Assembly (NCBI RefSeq): GCF_001905665.1
Contig: NZ_LIVX01000001.1
Location: forward strand, 620,001-684,000
Direction: 5' to 3'
DNA: 64,000 nt
Origin: Streptomyces sp. CB02261
Lineage (GTDB): Bacteria; Actinomycetota; Actinomycetes; Streptomycetales; Streptomycetaceae
Shown: in pieces, positions 23,708-31,656 of the stretch
Numbering within the stretch: position 1 is the first letter of the stretch
How the letters are laid out: every line of letters starts with the position of its first letter
Translations under genes and position numbers: made by a program
The notes under the pieces: model-generated
Databases searched by the model: none
The model's input: only the letters and a program-made list of their open reading frames with translations
What the model was told of the DNA's origin: nothing

Positions 23708-26167
23708 TCAGACCTCCAGGGTCGCGGTCAGCCGGGTGTCGGTGAGGGAGCGGGCGGCCCGCACCTCGTAGGCGCCGGGGACGAGGGTCCAGTCGCCCTT
23801 CTCCTCGTCCCAGATCTCGAAGGCGCGGCGGGGCAGCGCGATCCGCGTCTCCACGGTCTCGCCGGGCCCGGCCTCGACGGACCCGAAGCCGGCCAGCCAG
23901 CGATCGGGGCGGTCGGGGCCGTGGGTGCGCGGCGCCAGGTAGATCTGGACGACCTCGCGGCCGGGCCGGTCGCCGGTGTTGGTGATCCGCACGGTGGCGG
24001 CGTCCGGTCCCGCGACGAGGGAGTCGTACGACCAGGTGGTGTAGCCGAGGCCGTGGCCGAAGACGTACGCGGGGGCCTCCTGGATCCGGTCCCAGGCGCG
24101 GTAGCCGATGAAGAGACCCTCGCTGTAGTCGAGTTCGCCCTCGACGGGGGTGACGTCGGTGACGGGGACGTCGGCCAGGGCGACGGGCCAGGTGGTGGGC
24201 AGGCGGCCGCCGGGTTCCTCGGCGCCGGTGAGGACGTCGGCGAGGGCGGCGCCGCCCTCCTGGCCGGGGAACCAGCCGAGCAGGACGGCGGCGACGTCCT
24301 CGCGCCAGGGCAGTTCGACCGGCGAGCCGGCGTTGACGACGACGACGGTGTTCGGGTTGGCGGCGGCCACGGCCCGTACGAGGTCGTCCTGGCGTCCGGG
24401 GAGGGCGAGGTCCGTGCGGTCGAAGCCCTCGGACTCGACGCGTTCGGTGGTGGCGACGACCACGACGGCGGTGTCGGCGGCGCGGGCGGCCTCGACGGCC
24501 TCGGCGATCAGTTCGTCGGGGTCACGGCGCGGACCGAGGTGGACGAAGGAGAACATGACGGCCGGCAGCGGGGCCGCGAACTCCTTGTCCAGGGTGTGGA
24601 GCAGGGACACCTCGACGGTCTCGCCGGCGGTGAGCGCGACCCGGGCGCGCTCGACCGGGGAGCCGAAGAAGGCCTCGAAGGGGTCGGTCTCGGGGCCCAT
24701 GGTCTGGACGCCGTCGAAGACGGTCTCGCCGGCCACGGTGAGGACGTAGGCGCCGAGGCCGCGGGTGCCGAAGGAGTGGGTGCCCGTCTCGCGCGGTGTG
24801 AAGGTGCCGACGACCTCGACGGAGGCGAGGGTCTCGTGGGTGACGCCGGCCGGCAGGTCGTCGCCGATCCACTGGACCTGCCCGTTGGGCAGGGAGCCCT
24901 CGCCGAGGAGCCTGCCCTCGGCGTCGCGGCAGCGGGCGCGGAGGGTGAAGCCCTGGTCCGCGGGGGCGAGTTCGTCGCTGGGGTCGGCGCCGACGTGGAA
25001 GGTGAGCGCGCCGTCGGGGAGGGCGGCGGCGAGGCCGTCGAGCGGGGACACGACGTGCTCGGGGAAGACCTGGGCGGAGCCGCCGCCGAGGACGCGGGCG
25101 TCGCGGGCGGCGGCGCCGGAGAGGGCGACGGTGCCGGGCCGCATCGGCAGGGCGCCGTTCTCGTTGCGTAGCAGGACGAAGCCGCGGCGGGCGATCTCGC
25201 GGGCGAGGGCGTCGCCGTCGAGGGCGGCCGGGGGCTCGGTGACGACCGGAGGGGCGCCTTCGAGGGCGCCGACACGGGCGGCGAGCCGCAGGACGTTGCG
25301 CACGGCGGTGTCGACGGCGGACTCCTCGACGTCCCCGGCGCGGACGGCGGCGGCGAGGGCCTCGCCGTAGACGGTGACGGGGCCGGGCATGGCGACGTCG
25401 AGGCCGCCCTCGATGTCGCCGGTGGTGGAGCGGGCGGCCATCCAGTCGGAGACGTTGAAGCCGTCGAAGCCCCACTCGCCGCGCAGGACCCCGTTCACCA
25501 GGTGGCGGTGCTCGGTCATGGTCACGCCGTTGACCTGGTTGTAGGCGGTCATGATGCCCCACGGGTGGGCGTTCCTGACGATGGCCTCGAAGGGGGCGAG
25601 GTAGAGCTCGCGGAGCGGGCGGGGGGCGATCCTGTTGTCGACGGTGAAGCGGTCGGTCTCGGCGTCGTTGGCGACGAAGTGCTTGACGGCGGTGCCGACG
25701 CCGCCGTCCTGGACGCCCTGGACGTAGGCCGTGCCGATCTCTCCGGTGAGGTGGGGGTCCTCGCTGTACGCCTCGAAGTGGCGTCCGCCGAGCGGGGTGC
25801 GGTGCAGGTTGACGGTGGGCGCGAGCAGGACGTGGACGCCCTTGCGGCGGGCCTCCTGGGCGAGGAGCCGGCCGGCGCGGCGGGCGAGGGCGGGGTCCCA
25901 GGAGGCGGCCAGCGCGGTCGGGGACGGCAGGGCGACGGACGGGTCGTCGGCGGTCCAGCGGACGCCGCGGACGCCGATGGGTCCGTCGGACATGACGAGG
26001 GACCTCAGGCCGATCTCGGGCAGGGCGGGCAGGGACCACATGTCCTGTCCGCCGAGCAGCCGGGCCTTGGTGTCCAGGTCGAGCGCGGCGAGCGCCGCCT
26101 CGACGGCCTCGTCCCGTGCCGACTCCCGTGCCGACTCCCGTGCCGTGTCCGCGCCGGTGTCCGTCAT
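23708..26167 (-). CDS. GH3 beta-glucosidase with PA14 domain
   Basis: An 819-residue cytoplasmic enzyme without a signal peptide. The N-terminal GH3 barrel has GFNVSDWMA containing the nucleophile Asp, and VKHFVANDAE. The (alpha/beta)6 sandwich, interrupted by a PA14 domain (about 400-530), follows, with a C-terminal fibronectin-III-like domain. It probably releases glucose or xylose from beta-linked oligosaccharides taken up by the cell. The N-terminus has a short RESARESARDE duplication. ATG at 26167 with GAGGAGG 7 bp upstream. Divergent from a TetR regulator across a palindrome. Confidence 0.93.
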   Translation of the reverse strand: MTDTGADTARESARESARDEAVEAALAALDLDTKARLLGGQDMWSLPALPEIGLRSLVMSDGPIGVRGVRWTADDPSVALPSPTALAASWDPALARRAGRLLAQEARRKGVHVLLAPTVNLHRTPLGGRHFEAYSEDPHLTGEIGTAYVQGVQDGGVGTAVKHFVANDAETDRFTVDNRIAPRPLRELYLAPFEAIVRNAHPWGIMTAYNQVNGVTMTEHRHLVNGVLRGEWGFDGFNVSDWMAARSTTGDIEGGLDVAMPGPVTVYGEALAAAVRAGDVEESAVDTAVRNVLRLAARVGALEGAPPVVTEPPAALDGDALAREIARRGFVLLRNENGALPMRPGTVALSGAAARDARVLGGGSAQVFPEHVVSPLDGLAAALPDGALTFHVGADPSDELAPADQGFTLRARCRDAEGRLLGEGSLPNGQVQWIGDDLPAGVTHETLASVEVVGTFTPRETGTHSFGTRGLGAYVLTVAGETVFDGVQTMGPETDPFEAFFGSPVERARVALTAGETVEVSLLHTLDKEFAAPLPAVMFSFVHLGPRRDPDELIAEAVEAARAADTAVVVVATTERVESEGFDRTDLALPGRQDDLVRAVAAANPNTVVVVNAGSPVELPWREDVAAVLLGWFPGQEGGAALADVLTGAEEPGGRLPTTWPVALADVPVTDVTPVEGELDYSEGLFIGYRAWDRIQEAPAYVFGHGLGYTTWSYDSLVAGPDAATVRITNTGDRPGREVVQIYLAPRTHGPDRPDRWLAGFGSVEAGPGETVETRIALPRRAFEIWDEEKGDWTLVPGAYEVRAARSLTDTRLTATLEV

Positions 26168-26222
26168 GGCCGTACCTCCTCGTTGACGTACTGGTGACCC
26201 CGATGCGCCCATCGTGCACCCA

Positions 26223-26242
26223 CCTACCTGTAGATCGGTAGG
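26223..26242. promoter_or_regulatory. Operator-like palindrome between GH3 and TetR genes
   Basis: CCTACC (26223-26228) and GGTAGG (26237-26242) are perfect inverted repeats 8 bp apart. They sit in the 152-bp divergent region, next to an AT-rich patch (26245-26276) that should hold the promoters. The spacing suits a TetR dimer, so it is the probable binding site of the regulator encoded at 26320. Confidence 0.6.
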
Positions 26243-26319
26243 CAACGTTATCGGCTTGTTATTTTACGGAGGGGGTACGGTCCTGTCGGAAGCGAGGACC
26301 CGGAAAGGGGGCCACGGCG

Positions 26320-26907
26320 ATGGTGCGGGCCAGGAGTGAGGAGCGACGCGCGGACATCCTGCGCGCGGCCCTCGAAGTGATCGCCGAGCGCGGCTACCGG
26401 GGCGCCACCCTGGGATCGGTCGCCGAGCGGGTCGGGCTGACCCAGCAGGGCCTCCTGCACTACTTCCCGACGAAGGAGGCGCTCCTCGTCGCCGTCCTGG
26501 AGGAGCGCGACCGCTGGGACACGAGCGGCGGCCGGGACCCGGAGGGCTGGCGGCTCGACCTGCTGGACTCCCTCGTCGAGTACAACGCGATGCGGCCCGG
26601 CATCGTCCAGACCTTCTCCGCACTGCTCGGCGAGAGCGTCACGGACGAACACCCGGCGCGCGCCTTCTTCACCGAGCGGTACGCGCAGGTGCGGGAGAAC
26701 ATGGCGCGGGTGCTGCGCCTGGAGTTCGGCGAGCGGCTGCCCGGCGGCCTCACCCCCGAGCGGGCCGCCCCGCTCCTGACGGCCGTGATGGACGGCCTCC
26801 AGTACCAGTGGCTCCTGGACCCGGCGGCGGTGGACATGCCGACCGCCTTCCGGGACTTCCTGCGCCTGCTGCACGGCGCCGGGGGCCGGGACACGTCCGA
26901 GGGCTAG
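26320..26907 (+). CDS. TetR-family repressor
   Basis: A 195-residue regulator. The N-terminal helix-turn-helix runs from RADILRAALEVIAERGY to QQGLLHYFPTKEALL. The C-terminal ligand domain resembles the BetI/TetR_C_6 type (RPGIVQTFSALLGES, then HPARAFFTERY). Divergent from the beta-glucosidase gene and likely its repressor, induced by an oligosaccharide or aglycone; this is the common arrangement in streptomycetes. The ATG at 26320 has GGGGG upstream. Confidence 0.9.
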   Translation: MVRARSEERRADILRAALEVIAERGYRGATLGSVAERVGLTQQGLLHYFPTKEALLVAVLEERDRWDTSGGRDPEGWRLDLLDSLVEYNAMRPGIVQTFSALLGESVTDEHPARAFFTERYAQVRENMARVLRLEFGERLPGGLTPERAAPLLTAVMDGLQYQWLLDPAAVDMPTAFRDFLRLLHGAGGRDTSEG

Positions 26908-26983
26908 CGGGCGGCCCGGGCCCACGGGAGACGGTGGGGCCCCGGGGGTTCCCCCGCGACGGCCGGGCGGGATGATGGGGGTC

Positions 26984-27697
26984 ATGATCGTCGCAGCCAC
27001 CCAGTTCGCCCCGGTCGCGGGGGACATCGACGCCAACGTGCGGACCGTCGCCGGTCTGGTCCGGGCCGCCGGGGCCGAGGGCGCCCGCGTGGTCGTCTTC
27101 GCCGAGCTCTGCCTCACCGGGTACGAGCCGACCCTGATCCGGGACACCCCGGGCCTCGTGCTCACCGAGGACGATCCGCGCCTCGAACCCGTACGGGAGG
27201 CCTGCCGCGCGGTCTCGGCGGTCGCCGTGGTCAACGGACCTATGCGCACGGCCGGTTCGCGCCCGGGGCTCGCCACCCTGGTGATCGGCCCGGACGGCTC
27301 GCTGCTCACCCGCTACGACAAGCGGCATCTGTACGGGATCGAGCGGGAGGTGTTCGCGCCGGGCACCGCCGAGGGACGGTTCGCGCTCGACGGGGTCCGG
27401 TTCGCCCTGGCGACCTGTTACGACAACCGCTTCCCCGAACTCGCCGAGCGTGCGGCCGCCGACGGCTGCGCGGTCTACCTGGCGAGTTCGGTGCTCTCCG
27501 CCGACAACGACTCGTTCGAGAAGGTGTATCCGGTGCGGGCCCGGGACTTCGGGCTCTCCGTGGTGCTCGGCAACGTCCTGGGGCGGAACGAGGACGGGAT
27601 CGGCTGCGGCGGTGCCGGGGCCTGGGGCCCCGACGGCGAGCGCGTCGCGGACGCGGGAGCCGACGGGCCGGGCTTCGTGCTCGCCGAGGTCGGCTGA
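26984..27697 (+). CDS. Carbon-nitrogen hydrolase (nitrilase superfamily)
   Basis: A 237-residue enzyme with the nitrilase triad: Glu in FAELCLTGYE, Lys in YDKRHLYG, and Cys in ATCYDNRFPE. These amidases cleave small non-peptide C-N bonds (omega-amidase, carbamoylase or amine-amidase types); the substrate cannot be set from sequence. The ATG at 26984 (MIVAATQF) begins at the conserved first strand with GGGGG upstream; an ATG at 26972 is an alternative. Confidence 0.88.
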   Translation: MIVAATQFAPVAGDIDANVRTVAGLVRAAGAEGARVVVFAELCLTGYEPTLIRDTPGLVLTEDDPRLEPVREACRAVSAVAVVNGPMRTAGSRPGLATLVIGPDGSLLTRYDKRHLYGIEREVFAPGTAEGRFALDGVRFALATCYDNRFPELAERAAADGCAVYLASSVLSADNDSFEKVYPVRARDFGLSVVLGNVLGRNEDGIGCGGAGAWGPDGERVADAGADGPGFVLAEVG

Positions 27698-27706
27698 GCG
27701 CGACGC

Positions 27707-27725
27707 CCGGCCCGGAGAGGGCCGG
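27707..27725. terminator. Small hairpin between convergent genes
   Basis: CCGGCCC and GGGCCGG form a 7-bp stem with a 5-nt loop, 9 bp after the carbon-nitrogen hydrolase stop. A longer-range GGGCACCC/GGGTGCCC pairing lies between here and the pectate lyase stop. Probable termination zone for both genes. Confidence 0.5.
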
Positions 27726-27783
27726 ACGCGGCCGCGGGGCACCCGTCAGTCGCGCGGGTTCCCCACGGCCGTAGGGGTGCCCG

Positions 27784-28602
27784 TCAGTCGTAGGAGAGGT
27801 CTCCGGCCGAGTAGCGGCAGGTGGTGCCGTCGGGGCCGGAGCCGATCTCCTTGGGCTCCTTGCCGGTGTTGTTGCCGGTGAAGCGGGTGCACGGCTTGAT
27901 CTTCTTCTTGCTGTCGCCGTGGATCCTGATGTTCCGCAGGGTGGCGGTGTCGCCGTAGTTGGCGTTGACGCCGACGATCGACGTGCCGGGTGTGGTGATG
28001 TCGATGTCGTTGAGCAGGATCGTGCGCGGGTACTGCTTCTTGCAGTTGCCGCAGGAGCGGACCAGCTTTCCGAAGTCGGAGACCTGGAACTTGTTCACGA
28101 CCAGCTTGCCCGCGCCGTTGAACTGGAAGACCTTGTCGGACGCGCTCCTGGCGCCGCCGCCGTGGACCGCGTACACGGCGGACGCCGAGGTGCCCTTGAA
28201 GGTGGCGGCGTCCTCGCCGACGTTCTCCCACCAGACGTTCTGCAGGGTGCAACTGCCGAGGCAGTGGACCCCGTCGGCGGCCGGGGAGCCGATGATCACG
28301 TTCTTGAGGACCGCGCCGTCCTTGAGGACGAAGACGGGCTTCTGGCTCTCGTCCTGGCCGTCGGAACCGAGCTCACCGGTGCCGTAGTGGCGCTGGAGCT
28401 TGCCGTCGTACGTGCCGGAGAACTCGATGGTCACGGGGACCGGCTTGCTGCCCTTCGCCTGCGGCCAGGCGGCCACGGCGCTCGCGGCGCCCGCCGGGGC
28501 GAGCAGGGTCGTGGTGACGACGGCGGCCCCGGTGATGCCGAGGGCGCTCAGGCCGCCGATGACCGCGCGCCGGCGGCCCGTCTTCCGCTTGTGTGACGTC
28601 AT
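27784..28602 (-). CDS. Secreted pectate lyase, PL3 family
   Basis: A 272-residue exported enzyme. The N-terminus (HKRKTGRRRAVIGG, then a hydrophobic stretch ending near AGAASA) is a signal peptide with twin-arginine character. The mature part is a PL3-type beta-helix: FVLKDGAVLKNVIIG, DGVHCLG, NVWWENVGEDAATFKG and NFGKLV-like segments, with paired Cys residues (SCGNC). It cleaves polygalacturonate by beta-elimination with calcium, supporting growth on plant debris. ATG at 28602 with AGGAAG upstream, overlapping the end of the EI24 gene. Confidence 0.9.
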   Translation of the reverse strand: MTSHKRKTGRRRAVIGGLSALGITGAAVVTTTLLAPAGAASAVAAWPQAKGSKPVPVTIEFSGTYDGKLQRHYGTGELGSDGQDESQKPVFVLKDGAVLKNVIIGSPAADGVHCLGSCTLQNVWWENVGEDAATFKGTSASAVYAVHGGGARSASDKVFQFNGAGKLVVNKFQVSDFGKLVRSCGNCKKQYPRTILLNDIDITTPGTSIVGVNANYGDTATLRNIRIHGDSKKKIKPCTRFTGNNTGKEPKEIGSGPDGTTCRYSAGDLSYD

Positions 28603-28616
28603 GGGTGCTTCTTCCT

Positions 28617-29456
28617 TCAGTGGGGGAGGTGGTGCACCCCCTGGTCGCCACCGGAGGAAGGAAGGTTGCCGCCCGCTTGATCGTTTTTCCTGAACGGGTC
28701 GTCCCGGTCGTCGCCGGGCGTCTCGCCCAGCAGGTCCCGGGCCATCAGGGTGGCGCCCGCGACGGCTCCCGGCATCAGGAGGACGGCGACGAAGGGCACC
28801 AGGAACGAGAGGGTCAGCGGGACGCCGAAGCCGAGCACGACCGTCCGGCGCCCGCGCAGCAGCCCGAGGCGCTCCTTGAACTCGACGCCCCGGCGCTGGA
28901 GCGCGACGGACGTCAACTCCTGGGTGAGGAAGAAGCCGGACACGCAGAAGCCGAGGGCGGGGACGACGGTCTGGCCGACCACCGGGATGAACCCGCAGAC
29001 GAAGAGCAGGATGCCGAAGAACGCGACCCGCACCAGGACCCGCAGGCTGTCCCGGGCCGAGATCCACAGCTCGCGCCAGAGCGGCAGCCCCGACTCGGGC
29101 ACCTCGCCGCCCTCGCTGCGGTCGACCGCCTCCGAGAGGGACTCGTAGAAGGGCTGGCCGATGAGCAGGGTGACGGCGGTGAAGGTGACGACCGCGAGGA
29201 AGAGCCCGAAGACGAAGACCAGCGCGGTCAGGGTGCCGCGGAGGGCACCGAACCAGGGCGAGGACCAGTCGTCGGCGAACGGGGTCGCCCAGGCGGCCAG
29301 GTCGTCGGCGCCGTAGCCGAGGCCGACGAGCGCGCCCGCGTAGAGCACGAGGGTCACGAGACCGGGCAGCAGCCCGAATCCGAACCACCGTCCGTGCCGG
29401 CCCACCCACTTCTGGCCCTGTACCAGGTATCCGAATCCCGCCCCGAATCCACGCAT
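28617..29456 (-). CDS. EI24-domain (CysZ-like) membrane protein
   Basis: A 279-residue membrane protein with about five or six hydrophobic segments. GFGYLVQGQKWVGRH and the central IGQPFYESLSEAVD fit the EI24/CysZ family; CysZ members conduct sulfate, but distant actinobacterial homologues are uncharacterised. The polar C-terminal tail ends close to the pectate lyase start (14-bp gap). Start ATG 29456, or the GTG at 29465; neither has a strong ribosome site, and a GATAAAG -10-like element just upstream suggests a leaderless transcript. Confidence 0.8.
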   Translation of the reverse strand: MRGFGAGFGYLVQGQKWVGRHGRWFGFGLLPGLVTLVLYAGALVGLGYGADDLAAWATPFADDWSSPWFGALRGTLTALVFVFGLFLAVVTFTAVTLLIGQPFYESLSEAVDRSEGGEVPESGLPLWRELWISARDSLRVLVRVAFFGILLFVCGFIPVVGQTVVPALGFCVSGFFLTQELTSVALQRRGVEFKERLGLLRGRRTVVLGFGVPLTLSFLVPFVAVLLMPGAVAGATLMARDLLGETPGDDRDDPFRKNDQAGGNLPSSGGDQGVHHLPH

Positions 29457-29517
29457 GGGGCTCACTTTATCGGTGCCAGGCAGGTCGGCCGCCGGGCGTC
29501 CGCGCCCGGGTACGCGA

Positions 29518-29550
29518 CGAGGACCGCACCCCGGCGGGGTGCGGTCCTCG
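29518..29550 (-). terminator. Strong terminator after ohr
   Basis: A perfect 15-bp stem, CGAGGACCGCACCCC with GGGGTGCGGTCCTCG, and a 3-nt loop, 21 bp past the Ohr stop on the minus strand. It separates the Ohr transcript from the EI24 gene. Confidence 0.85.
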
Positions 29551-29571
29551 TGCGGTTTCGCGGGTCCGGAC

Positions 29572-29994
29572 TCAGGCGGTGAGCTCGACCGTGATGTTGC
29601 CGCGGGTCGCCTTGGAGTACGGGCAGACCTGGTGGGCCTTCTCGATCAGGCTCTTCGCGGTCTCGGCGTCCACGTTCGGGATGGAGGCCGAGATCTTGAC
29701 GATGATGCCGAAGCCGTCGTCGTTCTTGCCGATGCCCACCTCGGCGGTGACCGTCGAGCCGGAGATGTCGGCCTTCTCGTTGCGGGCGACGACACCGAGG
29801 GCGCCCTGGAAGCAGGCGCTGTAGCCCGCCGCGAAGAGCTGCTCGGGGTTGGTGCCCGCGCCGGAGCCGCCCATGGCCTTGGGCGGGTTCACGACGAGGT
29901 CGAGCTGGCCGTCGTCGGTGGCGACCCGGCCGTCACGCCCGCCCTCGGCGGTGGCGACAGCGGTGTAGACGACGTCGGAGTGCTGGATCGACAT
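29572..29994 (-). CDS. ohr: Organic hydroperoxide resistance protein (Ohr/OsmC), copy 1
   Basis: A 140-residue thiol peroxidase. Cys61 (SACFQGAL) and Cys124 (VCPYSKATRGN) are the peroxidatic and resolving pair. The Arg/Glu that activate the cysteine (GRDGR, NPEQL) are present. It reduces fatty-acid and other organic hydroperoxides in the cytoplasm using lipoylated partners. The ATG at 29994 follows GAAGGAAG. No OhrR lies next to this copy; its neighbour upstream is the MDR oxidoreductase, 64 bp away on the same strand, so the two may be co-transcribed. Confidence 0.93.
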   Translation of the reverse strand: MSIQHSDVVYTAVATAEGGRDGRVATDDGQLDLVVNPPKAMGGSGAGTNPEQLFAAGYSACFQGALGVVARNEKADISGSTVTAEVGIGKNDDGFGIIVKISASIPNVDAETAKSLIEKAHQVCPYSKATRGNITVELTA

Positions 29995-30058
29995 GCGAGG
30001 TACTTCCTTCATGGGTTCGCCGCGACTCGCGCCCACGATCGCGACGGCTGAGGGAAGA

Positions 30059-31078
30059 CTAACGCGTCACCGAGACGATCATCTTTCCGGTGTTGTCACC
30101 GCGCAGCAGTCCGAGGAACGCCTCCACGCCGTTCTCGATGCCGTCGACGAAGGTCTCGCGGTGCTTCAGCTCGCCGGACGCGAGCCAGCCGCCGACCTCC
30201 TGGACGAACTGCTGCTGCAGGCCGTAGTGGTCGCCGACGAGGACGCCCTGGAGCCGCAGCCGCTTGCCGATGATCATCGCCATGTTGCGCGGGCCGGGGA
30301 CCGGCTCGGTGTCGTTGTACTGGGCGATCATGCCGCAGATGGTGGCGCGGCCGTGCACGTTGAGCGAGGAGATCGCGGCTTCGAGGTGGTCCCCGCCGAC
30401 GTTGTCGAAGTAGACGTCGATGCCGTCCGGGGCGGCCTCGCGGAGCTGGTCCTTGACCGGGCCGTTCTTGTAGTTGAAGGCGGCGTCGAAGCCGAGCTCC
30501 TCGACGAGCCACTTGACCTTCTCGTCGGAGCCGGCGGAGCCGATGACCCGGGAGGCGCCCTTGAGCCGCGCCATCTGGCCGACCTGGCTGCCGACGGCGC
30601 CGGCGGCGCCGGAGACGAAGACCGCGTCGCCCTCCTTGAAGGAGGCCACGTCGAAGAGGCCCGCGTAGGCCGTGAGGCCGGTCATGCCGAGCACGCCGAG
30701 GTAGGCGGAGAGGGGGGCGAGCTCCGGGTCGACCTTGGTCGCGTGCTGCGCCGGGACGTCGGCGTACTCGCGCCAGCCGAGACCGTGCAGGACGTGGTCG
30801 CCGACGGCGAAGCCCTCCGCGTTCGACGCGATGACCTCGCCGACCGCGCCGCCGTCCATGGGGTGGTCGAGCTTGAACGGCGGTATGTACGACTTCACGT
30901 CGTTCATCCGGCCGCGCATGTACGGGTCGACCGAGAAGTGCAGGTTGCGCACGAGGACGCGGCCCTCGGCGGGCTCGGCGACCGGGGTCTCGCGCAGCGC
31001 GAAGTCCGTGGGGGCGGGCCAGCCGTGCGGACGGGCGACGAGGTGCCACTCACGGCTGGACGCGGGAAGAACGGACAT
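30059..31078 (-). CDS. NADP-dependent MDR oxidoreductase (alkenal/curcumin-reductase type)
   Basis: A 339-residue zinc-free medium-chain dehydrogenase/reductase. VDPYMRGRMND is the diagnostic N-terminal motif of leukotriene B4 12-hydroxydehydrogenase/CurA-like enzymes. AAGAVGSQVGQMARLKG is the Rossmann nucleotide loop. Such enzymes reduce the C=C bond of alpha,beta-unsaturated carbonyls, including lipid-peroxidation products. ATG at 31078 with GGAGG 8 bp upstream. Upstream of ohr on the same strand and divergent from a MarR regulator: a coherent electrophile/peroxide response unit. Confidence 0.9.
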   Translation of the reverse strand: MSVLPASSREWHLVARPHGWPAPTDFALRETPVAEPAEGRVLVRNLHFSVDPYMRGRMNDVKSYIPPFKLDHPMDGGAVGEVIASNAEGFAVGDHVLHGLGWREYADVPAQHATKVDPELAPLSAYLGVLGMTGLTAYAGLFDVASFKEGDAVFVSGAAGAVGSQVGQMARLKGASRVIGSAGSDEKVKWLVEELGFDAAFNYKNGPVKDQLREAAPDGIDVYFDNVGGDHLEAAISSLNVHGRATICGMIAQYNDTEPVPGPRNMAMIIGKRLRLQGVLVGDHYGLQQQFVQEVGGWLASGELKHRETFVDGIENGVEAFLGLLRGDNTGKMIVSVTR

Positions 31079-31147
31079 GAGCACGGCCTCCAGGAAAGCT
31101 TGAGATCACAAAAGATTCACTACCTGAAACAACCATGCGCCTCGATA

Positions 31148-31176
31148 TTTCATGTTGTCAAGTATCTGGGTAGGAT
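31148..31176 (+). promoter_or_regulatory. Predicted promoter of the MarR gene
   Basis: TTTCAT (31148-31153), a 17-bp spacer and TAGGAT (31171-31176) lie in a locally AT-rich 105-bp divergent region. The -10 ends 7 bp before the ATG at 31184, predicting a leaderless mRNA. The MDR promoter and any MarR operator should share this region. Confidence 0.5.
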
Positions 31177-31183
31177 GTGTCCC

Positions 31184-31612
31184 ATGGCCCCCTCACGCAC
31201 GGACCCGCTGACCGTCGAAGTCGTCGAGCTGATCGGCTCGGTCGTGGCGCGCTACTACGAGGAGTACGAGCAGGCCGCCGCGCAGCACTCGCTGACCGGC
31301 GCCCAGGCCCGGGTACTCGGCCTGCTCTCGCTCGACCCGCTGCCGATGCGCCGCATCGCCCAGAAGCTGAAGTGCGAGCCGTCCAACATCACCGGGATAG
31401 TGGACCGTCTGGAGGCCAGGGGCCTGGTGGAGCGGCGTCCGGACCCGGCCGACCGCCGCGTGAAGCTGGCCGTCCCCACGGAGCAGGGCCGCGACACGGC
31501 CCGCCGGCTGCGCGAGTCCCTCGACTTCGCCCGCGAGCCGTTGGGCGAGCTGACCGAGGTCGAGCGCACCCTCCTCCGGGACCTGCTGAAGCGCATGCTG
31601 GGCGAGGCCTGA
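31184..31612 (+). CDS. MarR-family regulator
   Basis: A 142-residue regulator with a winged helix: PLPMRRIAQKLKCEPSNIT, then the wing RRPDPADRRVKLAVPT. A Cys (KLKCEPS) lies in the recognition region and could be redox-sensitive, but it is not the OhrR-type N-terminal Cys. Divergent from the MDR oxidoreductase, which it probably represses together with itself. The start at 31184 fits the predicted leaderless promoter; an upstream in-frame ATG at 31175 overlaps the -10. Confidence 0.88.
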   Translation: MAPSRTDPLTVEVVELIGSVVARYYEEYEQAAAQHSLTGAQARVLGLLSLDPLPMRRIAQKLKCEPSNITGIVDRLEARGLVERRPDPADRRVKLAVPTEQGRDTARRLRESLDFAREPLGELTEVERTLLRDLLKRMLGEA

Positions 31613-31656
31613 CGGCCGGACCGGCGAGCCCGGGGCCCCGCCGGCCGAGACACCCG

